Part shown: positions 1-9,525 of the stretch, in pieces | How positions within the stretch are numbered: the stretch's first letter is position 1 | Layout: each line of letters starts with the position of its first letter | Assembly: GCF_017696175.1 (NCBI RefSeq) | Contig: NZ_JAAORE010000001.1 | Coordinates: forward strand, 577,626 to 641,625 | DNA length: 64,000 nucleotides | Source of the DNA: Prochlorococcus marinus XMU1404 | GTDB taxonomy: Bacteria; Cyanobacteriota; Cyanobacteriia; PCC-6307; Cyanobiaceae | Reading direction: 5' to 3' | Notes under the pieces: generated by a model | Database searches by the model: none | Seen by the model: the letters and a program-made list of their open reading frames with translations, nothing else | Told to the model about the DNA's origin: nothing | Translations under genes and position numbers: made by a program

Positions 1-1829
1 AAAGCTCTTACGGCGACTGAATTGATTTCCTCTTCTTTATCTCCAATAACTGCAATTAAGGGAACTCTCCCAAGAGTTGCCTCCCTTATCTTATATCCTA
101 TTTTTTCATTCCTAATATCAACTTTTGATCGGTAACCATTATTATTTATTAATTCATTAAACTTTAAACACTTTTCAATATTTCTATCAGTAATGCTCAA
201 TAAAATTATTTGATAAGGCGCAATCCAAATTGGGAATTTTGCCTCATATTGTTCAATTAAAATTCCGATAAATCTTTCAAAGGATCCTAAAATTGCTCTA
301 TGAAGCATAACTGGATTTCTTTTTTCATTATCAATGTCTACATAAGTTGCATCCAATCTAATAGGCATTGAGAAATCAACCTGAATAGTCCCGCATTGCC
401 AGACTCTATTAAGACAATCTTTTAATGAGAATTCTATTTTAGGACCATAAAAAGCACCTTCACCAGGTTGGAGTTCCCATCTTAGGTTCTTATTATCTAG
501 AGCTTTGGTAAGAGCTTCCTCTGATTTATCCCAAATCTCTTCACTACCTACCCTTTTTTTAGGACGAGTTGATAATTTAATGATGATTTCATCAAAACCA
601 AAAGTTTTGTAAACCTCGAAAACAAGATCTATAAAAGTTGACACCTCTTCTTGAATTTGTTCTTCTGTGCAGAATATGTGCGCATCATCTTGAGTAAAGT
701 TTCTTACTCTCATTAAGCCGTGTAGTGCACCAGAGGGCTCATTTCTGTGACAAGAACCAAATTCAGCAAGACGAATAGGTAAATCCTTATAACTTTTTAA
801 ACCTTGATTAAATACTTGAATATGGCATGGACAATTCATTGGTTTAATTGCATAAGTTCGATTTTCTGATGCAGTAGTGAACATATCGTCTCTAAATTTT
901 TCCCAATGACCGGATTTTTCCCAAAGTGATTTATCAACAGCTTGTGGGGTTTTAATTTCTAAATAATCATTTTTTTTGAGTATTTCTCTTATGTACTTTT
1001 CCAGCACCTGGTAGATTGTCCATCCATTTGGATGCCAAAAAATCATTCCTGGAGATTCTTCTTGTATATGAAATAGTGAATGTTTTTTGCCAAGTTTTCT
1101 ATGATCCCTTTTTTCCGCTTCTTCAATTCTTGTTAAGTAGTCATTGAGTTCTTTTTCTTTTGCCCATGCAGTTCCATATATTCTCTGTAATGATTCATTC
1201 TCACTATTCCCTCTCCAGTATGAACCTGATAATTTAAGTAATTTAAAGTGTCTCAAATGTCTAGTATTGGGTACGTGAGGCCCTCTACACATGTCGATAT
1301 ATTCTTCGTGCTTGTATAAATTGATGAGGCTTTCTTCAGGAATTTCTTCAATTATTCGTAATTTAAAAGTCTCATCTCTTTCTTTAAAAGTTTTAATTGC
1401 TTCTTCTTTAGAAACTTGTAAAATTTCAACGTCATAGTTTGTTTTTATTAATTTATTAATTCTATTTTCGATTTTTATTAAATCTTCAGGGGTAAATCTG
1501 TATTCAGAAAAAATATCGTAATAAAAACCATCTTCAATTACAGGCCCAATTGCCATTTTAATATCAGAGTAAATTTGTTTAACTGCATGACCAATAAGGT
1601 GAGCAAAGGAATGTCTTATTATTTCAATTCCTTCTTTATCTTTTGATGTGATGATTACAACTTTGGAATCTCTATTTATTGGAATAGTTGCATCAAGAAG
1701 AACATCATTTACTTTCCCAGCAATTGTAGCTTTAGCTAATCCAGCGCCTATACTCTGTGCAATTTCTAAAATAGTTACAGATTTTTCGAAAACCTTTTTT
1801 GAACCATCAGGTAAGGTAATTATTGGCAT
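1..1829 (-). CDS. thrS: Threonyl-tRNA synthetase, C-terminus cut by window edge
   Basis: Class II aminoacyl-tRNA synthetase that charges tRNA-Thr in the cytoplasm. The gene starts at an ATG read leftwards from 1829 and stays open to base 1, giving about 609 residues; roughly the last 30 residues of the usual 640 are outside the window. An N-terminal TGS-type segment (PIITLPDGS) comes first. It is followed by the editing-domain motif [10 protein letters not shown] near 1580-1620, the catalytic-core stretch [14 protein letters not shown] near 674-716, and the anticodon-binding C-terminal segment ending in VAVRAL. It lies 3 bp downstream of trpS on the same strand, so the two synthetases are probably co-transcribed. 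Identification is secure; only the 3' end is missing. Confidence 0.97.
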   Translation of the reverse strand, partial: MPIITLPDGSKKVFEKSVTILEIAQSIGAGLAKATIAGKVNDVLLDATIPINRDSKVVIITSKDKEGIEIIRHSFAHLIGHAVKQIYSDIKMAIGPVIEDGFYYDIFSEYRFTPEDLIKIENRINKLIKTNYDVEILQVSKEEAIKTFKERDETFKLRIIEEIPEESLINLYKHEEYIDMCRGPHVPNTRHLRHFKLLKLSGSYWRGNSENESLQRIYGTAWAKEKELNDYLTRIEEAEKRDHRKLGKKHSLFHIQEESPGMIFWHPNGWTIYQVLEKYIREILKKNDYLEIKTPQAVDKSLWEKSGHWEKFRDDMFTTASENRTYAIKPMNCPCHIQVFNQGLKSYKDLPIRLAEFGSCHRNEPSGALHGLMRVRNFTQDDAHIFCTEEQIQEEVSTFIDLVFEVYKTFGFDEIIIKLSTRPKKRVGSEEIWDKSEEALTKALDNKNLRWELQPGEGAFYGPKIEFSLKDCLNRVWQCGTIQVDFSMPIRLDATYVDIDNEKRNPVMLHRAILGSFERFIGILIEQYEAKFPIWIAPYQIILLSITDRNIEKCLKFNELINNNGYRSKVDIRNEKIGYKIREATLGRVPLIAVIGDKEEEINSVAVRA

Positions 1830-1832
1830 GAA

Positions 1833-2849
1833 TTATTTCTCCATTTCGAAGAAACCTAATTTTGATTTAACTCTTTTTAAAGTCTGATTTGCTAAATCTT
1901 CAGCTTTTTCCTTCCCTTCATCAAGGATTTTATTTAATTGATAGGGATCATTAATTAATAATTTATACTTTTTCTGAATAGGTTCCAGAGATTCAATAAG
2001 TTGTTCTGTAATTAATTTTTTAAATGTCCCCCATCCAGTCTCTGAGAAATGATTTTCACATTGAGAAATTTCTTTGCCAGATAATATTGAATAAATCATC
2101 AAAAGATTTTTAGATTCTGGTCTCTCAGGATTGTTAAATTCAATTCCAATAGAACTGTCACTTTTTGCTCTTTTTATTTTTTTTGTAATTATTTCAGGAG
2201 CATCTAATAAGTTAATACGACTCCCCTCATTAGGATCACTTTTGCTCATCTTTTTTGAACCATCAATTAAACTCATTATTTTTGATCCATTCTTCATGAT
2301 TATTGGTTGAGGGATTTTTAAAATATTTTTATCCTTACTAAATCTGGCATTAATTCTCTGTTGTGCAATATCTCGGGCAAGTTCAAGATGTTGTTTTTGA
2401 TCCTCACCTACTGGTACAAAGTCTGCGTCATATAAAAGAATGTCTGCAGCCATTAGGATCGGATAGTCAAATAATCCAATGGATACATTATTTCCCTGTT
2501 GTGTCGATTTTTCTTTAAATTGAATCATTCTTTCCATCCAATTTATTGGGGTCATGCAATTTAATATCCAACAAAGTTCTGAATGTGCAGAAATCTGACT
2601 TTGGACAAAAATTGAGCATATTTTGGGATCTATCCCACAAGCTAAGTACAAAGCCGCAGTAGAAATAGTGTTTTTAGATAATTCTTTGGGGTCATATGAA
2701 GCTGTGATTGCGTGCAAATCAACTACACAAAGAAATGTTTCATATTTATCTTGAAGCGTAACCCAATTATTTATGGCCCCAAGCCAATTACCAATATGTA
2801 AATCACCAGTTGGTTGAACTCCCGAAAGAATTCTTTTTTTATTTGCCAT
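1833..2849 (-). CDS. trpS: Tryptophanyl-tRNA synthetase
   Basis: Class I aminoacyl-tRNA synthetase that charges tRNA-Trp. The 338-residue length is normal for bacterial TrpRS. The HIGH-type motif appears as GDLHIGN near residue 16 and the KMSKS loop as KKMSKSDPN near residue 200; the usual GEDQKQHLELARDIA stretch lies between them. The start overlaps the end of the upstream hypothetical gene by 11 bp, and thrS follows after 3 bp, so the three genes form one leftward unit. Nothing unusual was seen. Confidence 0.97.
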   Translation of the reverse strand: MANKKRILSGVQPTGDLHIGNWLGAINNWVTLQDKYETFLCVVDLHAITASYDPKELSKNTISTAALYLACGIDPKICSIFVQSQISAHSELCWILNCMTPINWMERMIQFKEKSTQQGNNVSIGLFDYPILMAADILLYDADFVPVGEDQKQHLELARDIAQQRINARFSKDKNILKIPQPIIMKNGSKIMSLIDGSKKMSKSDPNEGSRINLLDAPEIITKKIKRAKSDSSIGIEFNNPERPESKNLLMIYSILSGKEISQCENHFSETGWGTFKKLITEQLIESLEPIQKKYKLLINDPYQLNKILDEGKEKAEDLANQTLKRVKSKLGFFEMEK

Positions 2850-3261
2850 CCTCTTCTACTTCGCTAGATTGGTTCTCTTCAGTTGATGTATTTTTTACAG
2901 GTCTTGCAAAGGGGTCAGGAGTTGTTCTTGTCTTTTCTTCATAAGGATTTTGTAATTGTCTATTCGGAGAAGAGTTTTTATTATTTTTAGCATATTCTGT
3001 GATTGATTCAATCAATTTTTCGTCTTTGATCATTTCGCTAAGTGTTCTTACAGAGAAACCCAGCACTGCAACGGTAGACCTTAATTGAAAGGTCTCTTGT
3101 ATTGATTTAACAGCTTTCATTTCGTTATCACTCAATCTTATGCGAAATCCTCCTCCATCTCTTCTGCCGCCAGATCTATCTCTGAAATTAGATCTTTCAT
3201 TATTAGAACGAGTTCTGTAATTTTCTTGTCCAGGATTATTGCCGAAATTTGAATTAGACAT
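2839..3261 (-). CDS. Conserved hypothetical protein with Arg/Gly/Asn-rich N-terminus
   Basis: A 140-residue protein I do not recognise beyond a general picocyanobacterial hypothetical. The first 40 residues are rich in Asn, Arg, Ser and Gly (for example RDRSGGRRDGGGFRIRL), which looks like a flexible and possibly nucleic-acid-binding tail. Residues about 45-95 form a predicted helical core (LSDNEMKAVKSIQETF). The end is acidic and polar and probably disordered. It is the first gene of a leftward unit with trpS and thrS, and its stop overlaps the trpS start. A role in RNA or translation is only a guess from composition and neighbours. Confidence 0.75.
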   Translation of the reverse strand: MSNSNFGNNPGQENYRTRSNNERSNFRDRSGGRRDGGGFRIRLSDNEMKAVKSIQETFQLRSTVAVLGFSVRTLSEMIKDEKLIESITEYAKNNKNSSPNRQLQNPYEEKTRTTPDPFARPVKNTSTEENQSSEVEEDGK

Positions 3262-3426
3262 CTTGATGTTTCTTAAGTTATTTAAATAGTTTATTAATTT
3301 AGCATCTTGTTATGCAATAAATCTTTTTAAAAGCCTTAAATTTTTATCTTTTGATTAACGACTTATGTAATTTCGCTTTTCTCATTCACAACTTGCACTA
3401 AAATAAAATTAGAAAAATAAAGTATT

Positions 3427-4761
3427 GTGCTTGATATTAGTAAAGACAACCTTTTAAAAGATTTCATAAGGTCCCCCAAAAAAAATCTTCTTATTATTTT
3501 ATTATTGTTAGGTTTTGGGGAATGGTTTGTCAGTGACTTAATTAATTTTGCAGGAGGCTCAATAGGATTTTTTGCGTTGTGTTTGGGGGGATATTTTTAC
3601 TTGAAAAATGATAAGCCTAAATTTAATGAGCCAAATAATTTAGATGGTTGGATAAATCTATGTAATGAAGATTTAAATTTTTTTGAAGAACTTGAAGCAA
3701 CAAATGAATTAGAAAAACAGAATTCAAAAAGACAAAAAATGCTTGAATCGATTCTTAATAGATGCGAAAAAGAAAAAATAAGTTGCATTGGACAAAAAGA
3801 TTATCAGAGTTGTCAGTCTGTTTTAAAAAGTCATTTTAAAGCAGATAAGTTTGACTTTGATTTATATAAAAAACTGCCTAAATACAATTCTTCTCAAGTT
3901 ATTCCAGAAGGAGCTTTGAAGAGTGATGCAATTTTGTATTTTATAAACTTGCCTTTGTCGGCAAATGATTTTTTGTGGCTGAAAAAGTTTCCTAAAAATA
4001 TGCCAATCTGGTTGGTGGCTTTAACTTCCAACGAAATAGAAGCCAAAAATCAGATAGAAGACCTAAAGTCTCAAATTTCAAGTGACTTTATAAATAAAAT
4101 TATTACTTTTGATGTGAATAAGAATGAAATAATAAATATACCTTTTTCGTTAAGGAAGTTTTTCATGAGTTCATCTAAAAATATTGAAAATACAAAAAAA
4201 AGGCTATTGAAAGAACTTCATATTGCCTTGCAATCTGAAATTGAAGGAATAAGAAGAATGCAATTAAAAGGTATACAAAGAAAAAATCAAATTCTTGTCG
4301 CGACATCTGTTTTCTTATCTCCTATCCCATCAATTGATGTTATGGCAATGACAGTACTAAATTCATTAATGATTAAAGAAATTAAGTCTATATGGGGATG
4401 TAATTGGTCTCCTGAAATTTTAGATAAAGTATCTAAAGAGATTTTAAAGACTGCGATTGCTCAGGGAGTTATTGAATGGAGTGGGCAGACTCTAATTGGC
4501 ATAACAAAATTACATGGACCAAATTGGCTTGTTTCTGGAACATTTCAGGCTGTCAGTGCTGCTTATTTAACAAGAGTTGTATCAAGCTCTTTGGCTGATT
4601 TTATGGCAATAACAAAAGGAGTAGAAGAACCTGATTTGGACTTTATAAAGAAAAATTCTGAGAAAATTGTTGAAAAAGCTTTTGAAAAAGAAAAAATAAA
4701 TTGGCAAGGATTTATTTCCGATCTTAGAAAACCACTTATGAAACTATCTTTTAGTTCATAA
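3427..4761 (+). CDS. DUF697-family membrane-associated protein
   Basis: A 444-residue protein from a GTG start. The N-terminus has hydrophobic segments (residues about 18-60), then a charged helical region rich in Lys and Glu. The C-terminal 170 residues carry the DUF697 pattern: a hydrophobic stretch ATSVFLSPIPSIDVMAM, then a region with GTFQAVSAAYLTRVV. DUF697 proteins are often linked to GTPases, but no P-loop is visible here. It is divergent from the trpS unit across a 165-bp gap and lies 20 bp before the metal ABC transporter operon, so read-through into that operon is possible. The function is unknown. Confidence 0.8.
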   Translation: MLDISKDNLLKDFIRSPKKNLLIILLLLGFGEWFVSDLINFAGGSIGFFALCLGGYFYLKNDKPKFNEPNNLDGWINLCNEDLNFFEELEATNELEKQNSKRQKMLESILNRCEKEKISCIGQKDYQSCQSVLKSHFKADKFDFDLYKKLPKYNSSQVIPEGALKSDAILYFINLPLSANDFLWLKKFPKNMPIWLVALTSNEIEAKNQIEDLKSQISSDFINKIITFDVNKNEIINIPFSLRKFFMSSSKNIENTKKRLLKELHIALQSEIEGIRRMQLKGIQRKNQILVATSVFLSPIPSIDVMAMTVLNSLMIKEIKSIWGCNWSPEILDKVSKEILKTAIAQGVIEWSGQTLIGITKLHGPNWLVSGTFQAVSAAYLTRVVSSSLADFMAITKGVEEPDLDFIKKNSEKIVEKAFEKEKINWQGFISDLRKPLMKLSFSS

Positions 4762-4781
4762 TCTAAGGATGAAGGTTAAAT

Positions 4782-5681
4782 ATGAAAAAAAATATTATTT
4801 TTTTAAGTTTGTTACTTCTGCTTTCTCTTACTTCAGGCTCATGTAAGAGAATATCAAATAAAAATGAAAGTAAAGAAGTAATATTGGCAAGTTTCACTGT
4901 TTTGGCAGACATAGTTAGCAACATTACTAAAGATGATTTTATTGTTAGATCAATAACGAAACCTGGAGTTGAGGTTCATGGCTACCAGCCAACTCCAAGC
5001 GATTTGGTAAATGCCTCTAATGCTTTTGTTTTTATTGATAATGGATTTGGATTTGAATTATGGGCTGAAAAATTTGTTTCTAATTTAAAAGTTAAAAGAA
5101 TTACTGTCGCGGAAGATTTAGATCCTATTTTTATCAGTGAAGATTTCTATAAAGGGAAACCCAATCCTCATGCCTGGATTTCTCCAAAAAGAGGGATCCT
5201 ATACGTAGATATTCTCGTGGATTATTTATCAGAATTGAGGCCATCCAAAAGAACATTATTTGAAGAAAATGGAAAAATTTATAAAAATAAACTATCTAAA
5301 TTAGATAAAGAATTCTCACTTTTTATTAATAACTTAAATAAAGAAAGGAGGTATCTAGTAAGTTGTGAAGGTGCTTTTTCATATCTAACAAATGATTATG
5401 GATTAGAGGAAGTTTATTTGTGGCCAGTTAATGCTGAGAGTCAAATTACTCCCAAAAGAATGACAAGAACAATCTCACTAGTTAAAGAAAAAAATGTCCC
5501 ATCTGTATTTTGCGAAAGTACTGTAAGTAACGAATCTCAAATGGTTGTTGCAAACGAAGCTGGGGCTAATTTTGGAGGAAATCTTTTTGTTGATTCTTTA
5601 TCTGATGATAGTGGGCCTGCTAGTTCCTATATAAAAATGCTTGAGCATAATTTGGATTTAATTAAAAAAGGGCTTTTTTGA
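4782..5681 (+). CDS. mntC: Metal ABC transporter substrate-binding lipoprotein, probably Mn
   Basis: Periplasmic cluster A-I solute-binding protein of the ZnuA/MntC/PsaA family. The signal peptide ends in a lipobox-like SGSC at Cys21. The four expected metal ligands are visible as H66 (EVHGYQP), H130 (PNPHAW), E196 (CEGAFSY) and D271 (FVDSLSDD). A glutamate at the third position, and the absence of the long His-rich loop of zinc-type proteins, favour manganese as in Synechocystis MntC. It is the first gene of a three-gene uptake operon followed after 3 bp by the ATPase. Zinc uptake remains the alternative. Confidence 0.88.
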   Translation: MKKNIIFLSLLLLLSLTSGSCKRISNKNESKEVILASFTVLADIVSNITKDDFIVRSITKPGVEVHGYQPTPSDLVNASNAFVFIDNGFGFELWAEKFVSNLKVKRITVAEDLDPIFISEDFYKGKPNPHAWISPKRGILYVDILVDYLSELRPSKRTLFEENGKIYKNKLSKLDKEFSLFINNLNKERRYLVSCEGAFSYLTNDYGLEEVYLWPVNAESQITPKRMTRTISLVKEKNVPSVFCESTVSNESQMVVANEAGANFGGNLFVDSLSDDSGPASSYIKMLEHNLDLIKKGLF

Positions 5682-5684
5682 ATT

Positions 5685-6449
5685 ATGGAATCAATCAATT
5701 ATCAAAACTTTAGGATTGATGCAGAGAATATTTGTGTAGACTACAACGGTAAGGTGGCTTTGTATGATGCCAATTTAAGATTGAAACCTGGCCAGATTTG
5801 TGGGTTAGTAGGGATGAACGGCGCTGGTAAAACAACTTTTTTTAATGCTTTAACTGGCTTTGTAAATATTTCAAAGGGAAAAATTAGAATAAATGGAGAG
5901 TCTGTAAGATCTGCTCAAAAAGATCAGACAATTGCTTATGTTCCTCAGAATGAGGGGATTGATAGTCAATTTCCAATAAGTGTTTGGGATGTAGTGATGA
6001 TGGGAAGATATGGTTCGATGAATATTTTTAGGTGTCCTAGAGAGTCTGATGTTCAGGCGGTTAAAGATGCTATTGAAAGAGTTGATCTCACGGATCATTT
6101 ATCTACACCTCTTGGAAACTTATCTGGAGGTCAGAGAAAAAGAACTTTTTTAGCTAGAGCAATTGCGCAAAGAGCGTCAATATTACTTCTTGATGAGCCT
6201 TTTTCAGGTGTTGATATAAGAACTGAGAAACTTATCTCGGAATTATTTATTCAATTTAAAAATGAGGGGAAAACTATATTATTATCAACGCACGATATGA
6301 TTCATGTCCGTGAATTTTGTGATTTGGTTCTTTTGATAAATAAAACTGTTGTAGCTTATGGCGAGACCTCTGAAGTGTTTACCCCTGAAAATATTACAAC
6401 CACTTTTGGAGGGATCTCACCTGATTTCTTGTTTGGACCTGAATCCTAA
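5685..6449 (+). CDS. mntA: Metal ABC transporter ATP-binding protein
   Basis: Cytoplasmic ATPase of the Mn/Zn uptake system. The 254-residue sequence has Walker A GMNGAGKTT near residue 43, the Q-loop region YVPQNEG, the ABC signature LSGGQRKR and Walker B ILLLDEP, followed by the switch histidine in STHD. It starts 3 bp after the binding-protein gene and precedes the permease by 12 bp, so the order is binding protein, ATPase, permease. Substrate choice follows the binding protein, which looks manganese-type. Confidence 0.9.
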   Translation: MESINYQNFRIDAENICVDYNGKVALYDANLRLKPGQICGLVGMNGAGKTTFFNALTGFVNISKGKIRINGESVRSAQKDQTIAYVPQNEGIDSQFPISVWDVVMMGRYGSMNIFRCPRESDVQAVKDAIERVDLTDHLSTPLGNLSGGQRKRTFLARAIAQRASILLLDEPFSGVDIRTEKLISELFIQFKNEGKTILLSTHDMIHVREFCDLVLLINKTVVAYGETSEVFTPENITTTFGGISPDFLFGPES

Positions 6450-6461
6450 ATTTTAAATTAT

Positions 6462-7334
6462 ATGGAGCTCTGTCTTTTTTTAACTTTAGATTCATTCATA
6501 ACAGATCCTCTAACTCATGACTTTATGAGAAAAGCACTTCTTATGAGTTCATTAGTTGCAGCTGTTTGTGGTTTTCTATCAAGTTATTTGACTCTTAAAG
6601 GATGGGCTTTAATGGGAGATGCAGTGTCGCATTCGGTAATGCCTGGTGTTGTGGTTGCTTATGCATTAGGTCTTCCTTTCTCCTTAGGGGCATTTATTTT
6701 CGGAGTTGGTTCTGTTGCATTGATAGGGTTTATTAAGCAGAAATCTAGAGTTAAGGAAGATACTGTTATTGGGTTGGTATTTACTGGATTTTTCGCTCTT
6801 GGAATCGTTTTAGTTTCTAAGATTAAAAGTAACATTGATTTGCACTCTATTCTTTTTGGTAGTCCATTAGGAATATCACTTTCAGATGTAAAACAAACTA
6901 TATTTATTTCTTTATTGGTAGTAATCCTTTTATCAATCTTTAGAAAAGATTTAATGCTTTATTGTTTTGATCCTAGGCATGCAAAAACAGTTGGGATTAA
7001 CGTACTTTTTCTTCATTATTTACTGCTCACATGCTTATCTTTGGCAGCTGTTGTGGGCTTGCAGTCTGTCGGAATTATTTTGGTAGTTGCAATGTTGATT
7101 ACACCAGGAGCTACAGCATATTTACTTACGGATAAATTTGATAAAATGACAATAATTTCAGTATTAAGTGCAATTATCTCAAGCCTGATAGGAATCTATG
7201 TTAGTTTTTGGTTTGATCTTGAAACAGGTGGATCAATTGTCTTAGCACAAACTTTTATATTTTTATTTGCTTTTTTATTCGCTCCAAGATATGGAATATT
7301 TAAGTTAAAGAAATTATTTGCCGGGTATAAATGA
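6462..7334 (+). CDS. mntB: Metal ABC transporter permease
   Basis: Inner-membrane permease of the ABC-3 family (ZnuB/MntB-like), 290 residues with about eight hydrophobic helices. Family landmarks include LKGWALMGDAVSHSVMPGVV near residue 45 and the stretch LQSVGIILVVAMLITPGA in the second half. It is the third gene of the metal uptake operon. Its stop overlaps the start of the following DUF4336 gene by 4 bases (ATGA), so that gene is translationally coupled. Confidence 0.9.
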   Translation: MELCLFLTLDSFITDPLTHDFMRKALLMSSLVAAVCGFLSSYLTLKGWALMGDAVSHSVMPGVVVAYALGLPFSLGAFIFGVGSVALIGFIKQKSRVKEDTVIGLVFTGFFALGIVLVSKIKSNIDLHSILFGSPLGISLSDVKQTIFISLLVVILLSIFRKDLMLYCFDPRHAKTVGINVLFLHYLLLTCLSLAAVVGLQSVGIILVVAMLITPGATAYLLTDKFDKMTIISVLSAIISSLIGIYVSFWFDLETGGSIVLAQTFIFLFAFLFAPRYGIFKLKKLFAGYK

Positions 7335-8503
7335 TAGTGTTGGAAGAAACTTTTAATAAAAAGTGGAATTGGTGGCCATTATTCCCCTTATATCCTTATG
7401 GAAAAAAGAAAACAATTTTAAGAGAATTAATTCCTGATCAAATATGGTCTTTGGAACAAATACAGGGATTATATTATGTTGCGGTTCCAATAAGAATGAC
7501 GGTAATAAAGGTTGACAATGGATTGATGCTAATAAATCCACTGCCTCCGACAAAAGAATTAATAAATGAGTTAGAAAAATTAATTATGATACACGGCAAC
7601 GTAAAAACAATAATTCTACCGAGTGCCTCTGGACTAGAACATAAAATCGGACTGCCAGCTCTTTCAAGAATTTTTAAAGATGCAGAAATTTGGCTTTGTC
7701 CTGGACAATGGAGTTTCCCCATAAATCTACCTCTAGATTTTTTAGGAATTCCATCAAAAAGATCAAGAATACTGTTTGAGGAAGGTACTCCACATACAAA
7801 CTCCTTTAAATGGTCTTCATTAGGTCCACTTAATTTAGGACTTGGAAGATATCAGGAGATAAGCTGTTTCCATTATTCTACGAAAACTCTTCACGTAACA
7901 GATGCAATAGTTGGAATAGACTCTACACCACCTGAGATATTTAATTTTGATCCAACTCCACTTCTTTTTCATTCTAGAGAGAGAGGAGATGAGCCTTTAA
8001 TTGACTCGATTGAACAAAGAAAAAAAGGATGGAAAAGGTTAGTCTTATTTTCATCTTTTTTGAAACCAGGTAAATTAAATATTCCACCTTTAAAAAAAAT
8101 ATTAAAGTATTCATTCAAAAAAGATCTTAGAAATTGGAGATCTCATTTCGGTATTTATCCCTTTTTATGGGACGCAGATTGGGAATCCTCTCTTGTTGAA
8201 ATAATGGGTAAAGACACTCCTAAGATTCAAATTGCACCAGTTTTACAAAAATTAATTTTTCCGCGTTCTAAAGAGGTTTTAATTATGTGGTTAGAAAATA
8301 TCAAGTCTTTTAAAGATATGGAATATTTAATTCCCTCTCATTTTACTGCACCCATAAAATTTACAATAAATGATTGTCAAAAATTAATTGATGAAATTAA
8401 TTCACAAAAATGGGACAAATCACCAGAAGATAATAAATTTTTGATAAGTTTGTACAAAAAATTGTTTGATCTAGGAATAATTCCTAAAGAAGTTAATCTC
8501 TAA
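7331..8503 (+). CDS. DUF4336 family protein
   Basis: A 390-residue soluble protein resembling cyanobacterial and plant DUF4336 proteins, a divergent relative of metallo-beta-lactamase-fold proteins. Features include a Trp-rich N-terminus (KWNWWPLFPLYPYGKKK), MTVIKVDNGLMLINPL near residue 57, and the conserved segments HVTDAIVGID and FLWDADWESSL. The classical HxHxDH metal motif of beta-lactamases is not evident. It overlaps the end of the metal permease gene by 4 bp, suggesting co-translation with metal uptake, but its role is unknown. Confidence 0.8.
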   Translation: MIVLEETFNKKWNWWPLFPLYPYGKKKTILRELIPDQIWSLEQIQGLYYVAVPIRMTVIKVDNGLMLINPLPPTKELINELEKLIMIHGNVKTIILPSASGLEHKIGLPALSRIFKDAEIWLCPGQWSFPINLPLDFLGIPSKRSRILFEEGTPHTNSFKWSSLGPLNLGLGRYQEISCFHYSTKTLHVTDAIVGIDSTPPEIFNFDPTPLLFHSRERGDEPLIDSIEQRKKGWKRLVLFSSFLKPGKLNIPPLKKILKYSFKKDLRNWRSHFGIYPFLWDADWESSLVEIMGKDTPKIQIAPVLQKLIFPRSKEVLIMWLENIKSFKDMEYLIPSHFTAPIKFTINDCQKLIDEINSQKWDKSPEDNKFLISLYKKLFDLGIIPKEVNL

Positions 8504-8509
8504 AAAATA

Positions 8510-8845
8510 TTATTCTTCGATAGACATGTTTTCGTCATTTTTAAGAGTTTGTTCTAACTCTTTTCTTTGCTCCATTTGCCTTAAGAAATATCCTGTCATC
8601 ATTGCCGAAGATAGTAAATTGGCTATGTTTTCCTTTGAGGATGTTATTTTTACATCAAACTGATCTGAAGGGAGCATTCCAAGAAGACCCTGAACATTAT
8701 GTCTTATAATTTCTTGAATATCTTCACTAGCTGATGTTGCTACTCTTTGCAAAACTTCTGGTGATTGTTTTTGCAAGTATTGAATTAAATCATTATCATC
8801 ATTCGGATCATTATTTTCAGTAGCAAGAAATTCTGGATTAAACAT
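8510..8845 (-). CDS. DUF760 family protein
   Basis: A 111-residue soluble protein matching DUF760, a family of cyanobacteria and plastids. The core runs from IQYLQKQSPEVLQRVA near residue 21 through IRHNVQGLLGMLPSDQFDVKI to SSAMMTGYFLRQMEQR. The first 20 residues and the last 15 are acidic and probably disordered. It is convergent with the DUF4336 gene, with 6 bp between the stops, and lies 45 bp downstream of lepB on the same strand. No biochemical function is known to me. Confidence 0.82.
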   Translation of the reverse strand: MFNPEFLATENNDPNDDNDLIQYLQKQSPEVLQRVATSASEDIQEIIRHNVQGLLGMLPSDQFDVKITSSKENIANLLSSAMMTGYFLRQMEQRKELEQTLKNDENMSIEE

Positions 8846-8890
8846 TTCTACAACTTCAAGATATAAAAACCCTACAACATCATGTACCCA

Positions 8891-9475
8891 TTAATCTAAA
8901 TTATTAAGGGCAGGGAACCGAATAGGTCCAATTTTATTAAACGGCCAATATCTAAAAATAGCTTTACCAATAACCTTTTCATAGGGTAAAAATCCCCAAA
9001 TATGTGAGTCCATACTGTTATTTCTATTATCTCCCATCACCCATAATGACTCTTCAGGGACAATAAAAGGCCCTATAGAATAATTAATATTGTTGTCAAA
9101 AACGTAATTCTTTTGAGCGATATCGTTTAAGTAAAGGTTACCGTCTCTTACTTCTACCTTGTCTCCGGGTATTCCAATTACTCTTTTTATTAGTGCAGTA
9201 TCTGCTTCATAACCAGCATTAATTAATTGTTCCGGAACGTTAAAAACAACTATTTTATTTTTTAATGTTGAAAGATTTGACTTGGATGTGATTTTGGGAG
9301 TTACTTTCTCAACAAGAATTTTATCTTGTATTTGAAGAGTTGGAAGCATTGAACCGGATGGGATCCATCTTGGCTCTATAACCTGCCATCGTATAATTAA
9401 AGCTATAGATATCCAGATTAAAAGATTTTTTAAATCCTTTAATATTGAATTTCTTTTTTCTTGAGTTGTAGACAT
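8891..9475 (-). CDS. lepB: Signal peptidase I
   Basis: Membrane-bound protease that removes signal peptides from exported proteins. The 194-residue protein has one N-terminal membrane helix (residues about 14-32). Next comes box B IPSGSMLPTL with the nucleophile Ser42, then box D LIKRVIGIPGD with the general base Lys97, and box E GDNRNNSMDSH. The length fits the short cyanobacterial type with a single helix. It is divergent from menD across 50 bp, which must hold both promoters. Confidence 0.95.
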   Translation of the reverse strand: MSTTQEKRNSILKDLKNLLIWISIALIIRWQVIEPRWIPSGSMLPTLQIQDKILVEKVTPKITSKSNLSTLKNKIVVFNVPEQLINAGYEADTALIKRVIGIPGDKVEVRDGNLYLNDIAQKNYVFDNNINYSIGPFIVPEESLWVMGDNRNNSMDSHIWGFLPYEKVIGKAIFRYWPFNKIGPIRFPALNNLD

Positions 9476-9525
9476 GTTTTATTTAATTCAGTTATAAGAA
9501 AAATCCCAAAGCATTTATATAAATT

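Noticed and set aside
1648..1887. 79-residue plus-strand ORF
   Set aside because: It is antisense to the N-terminus of thrS and the end of trpS, both secure genes.
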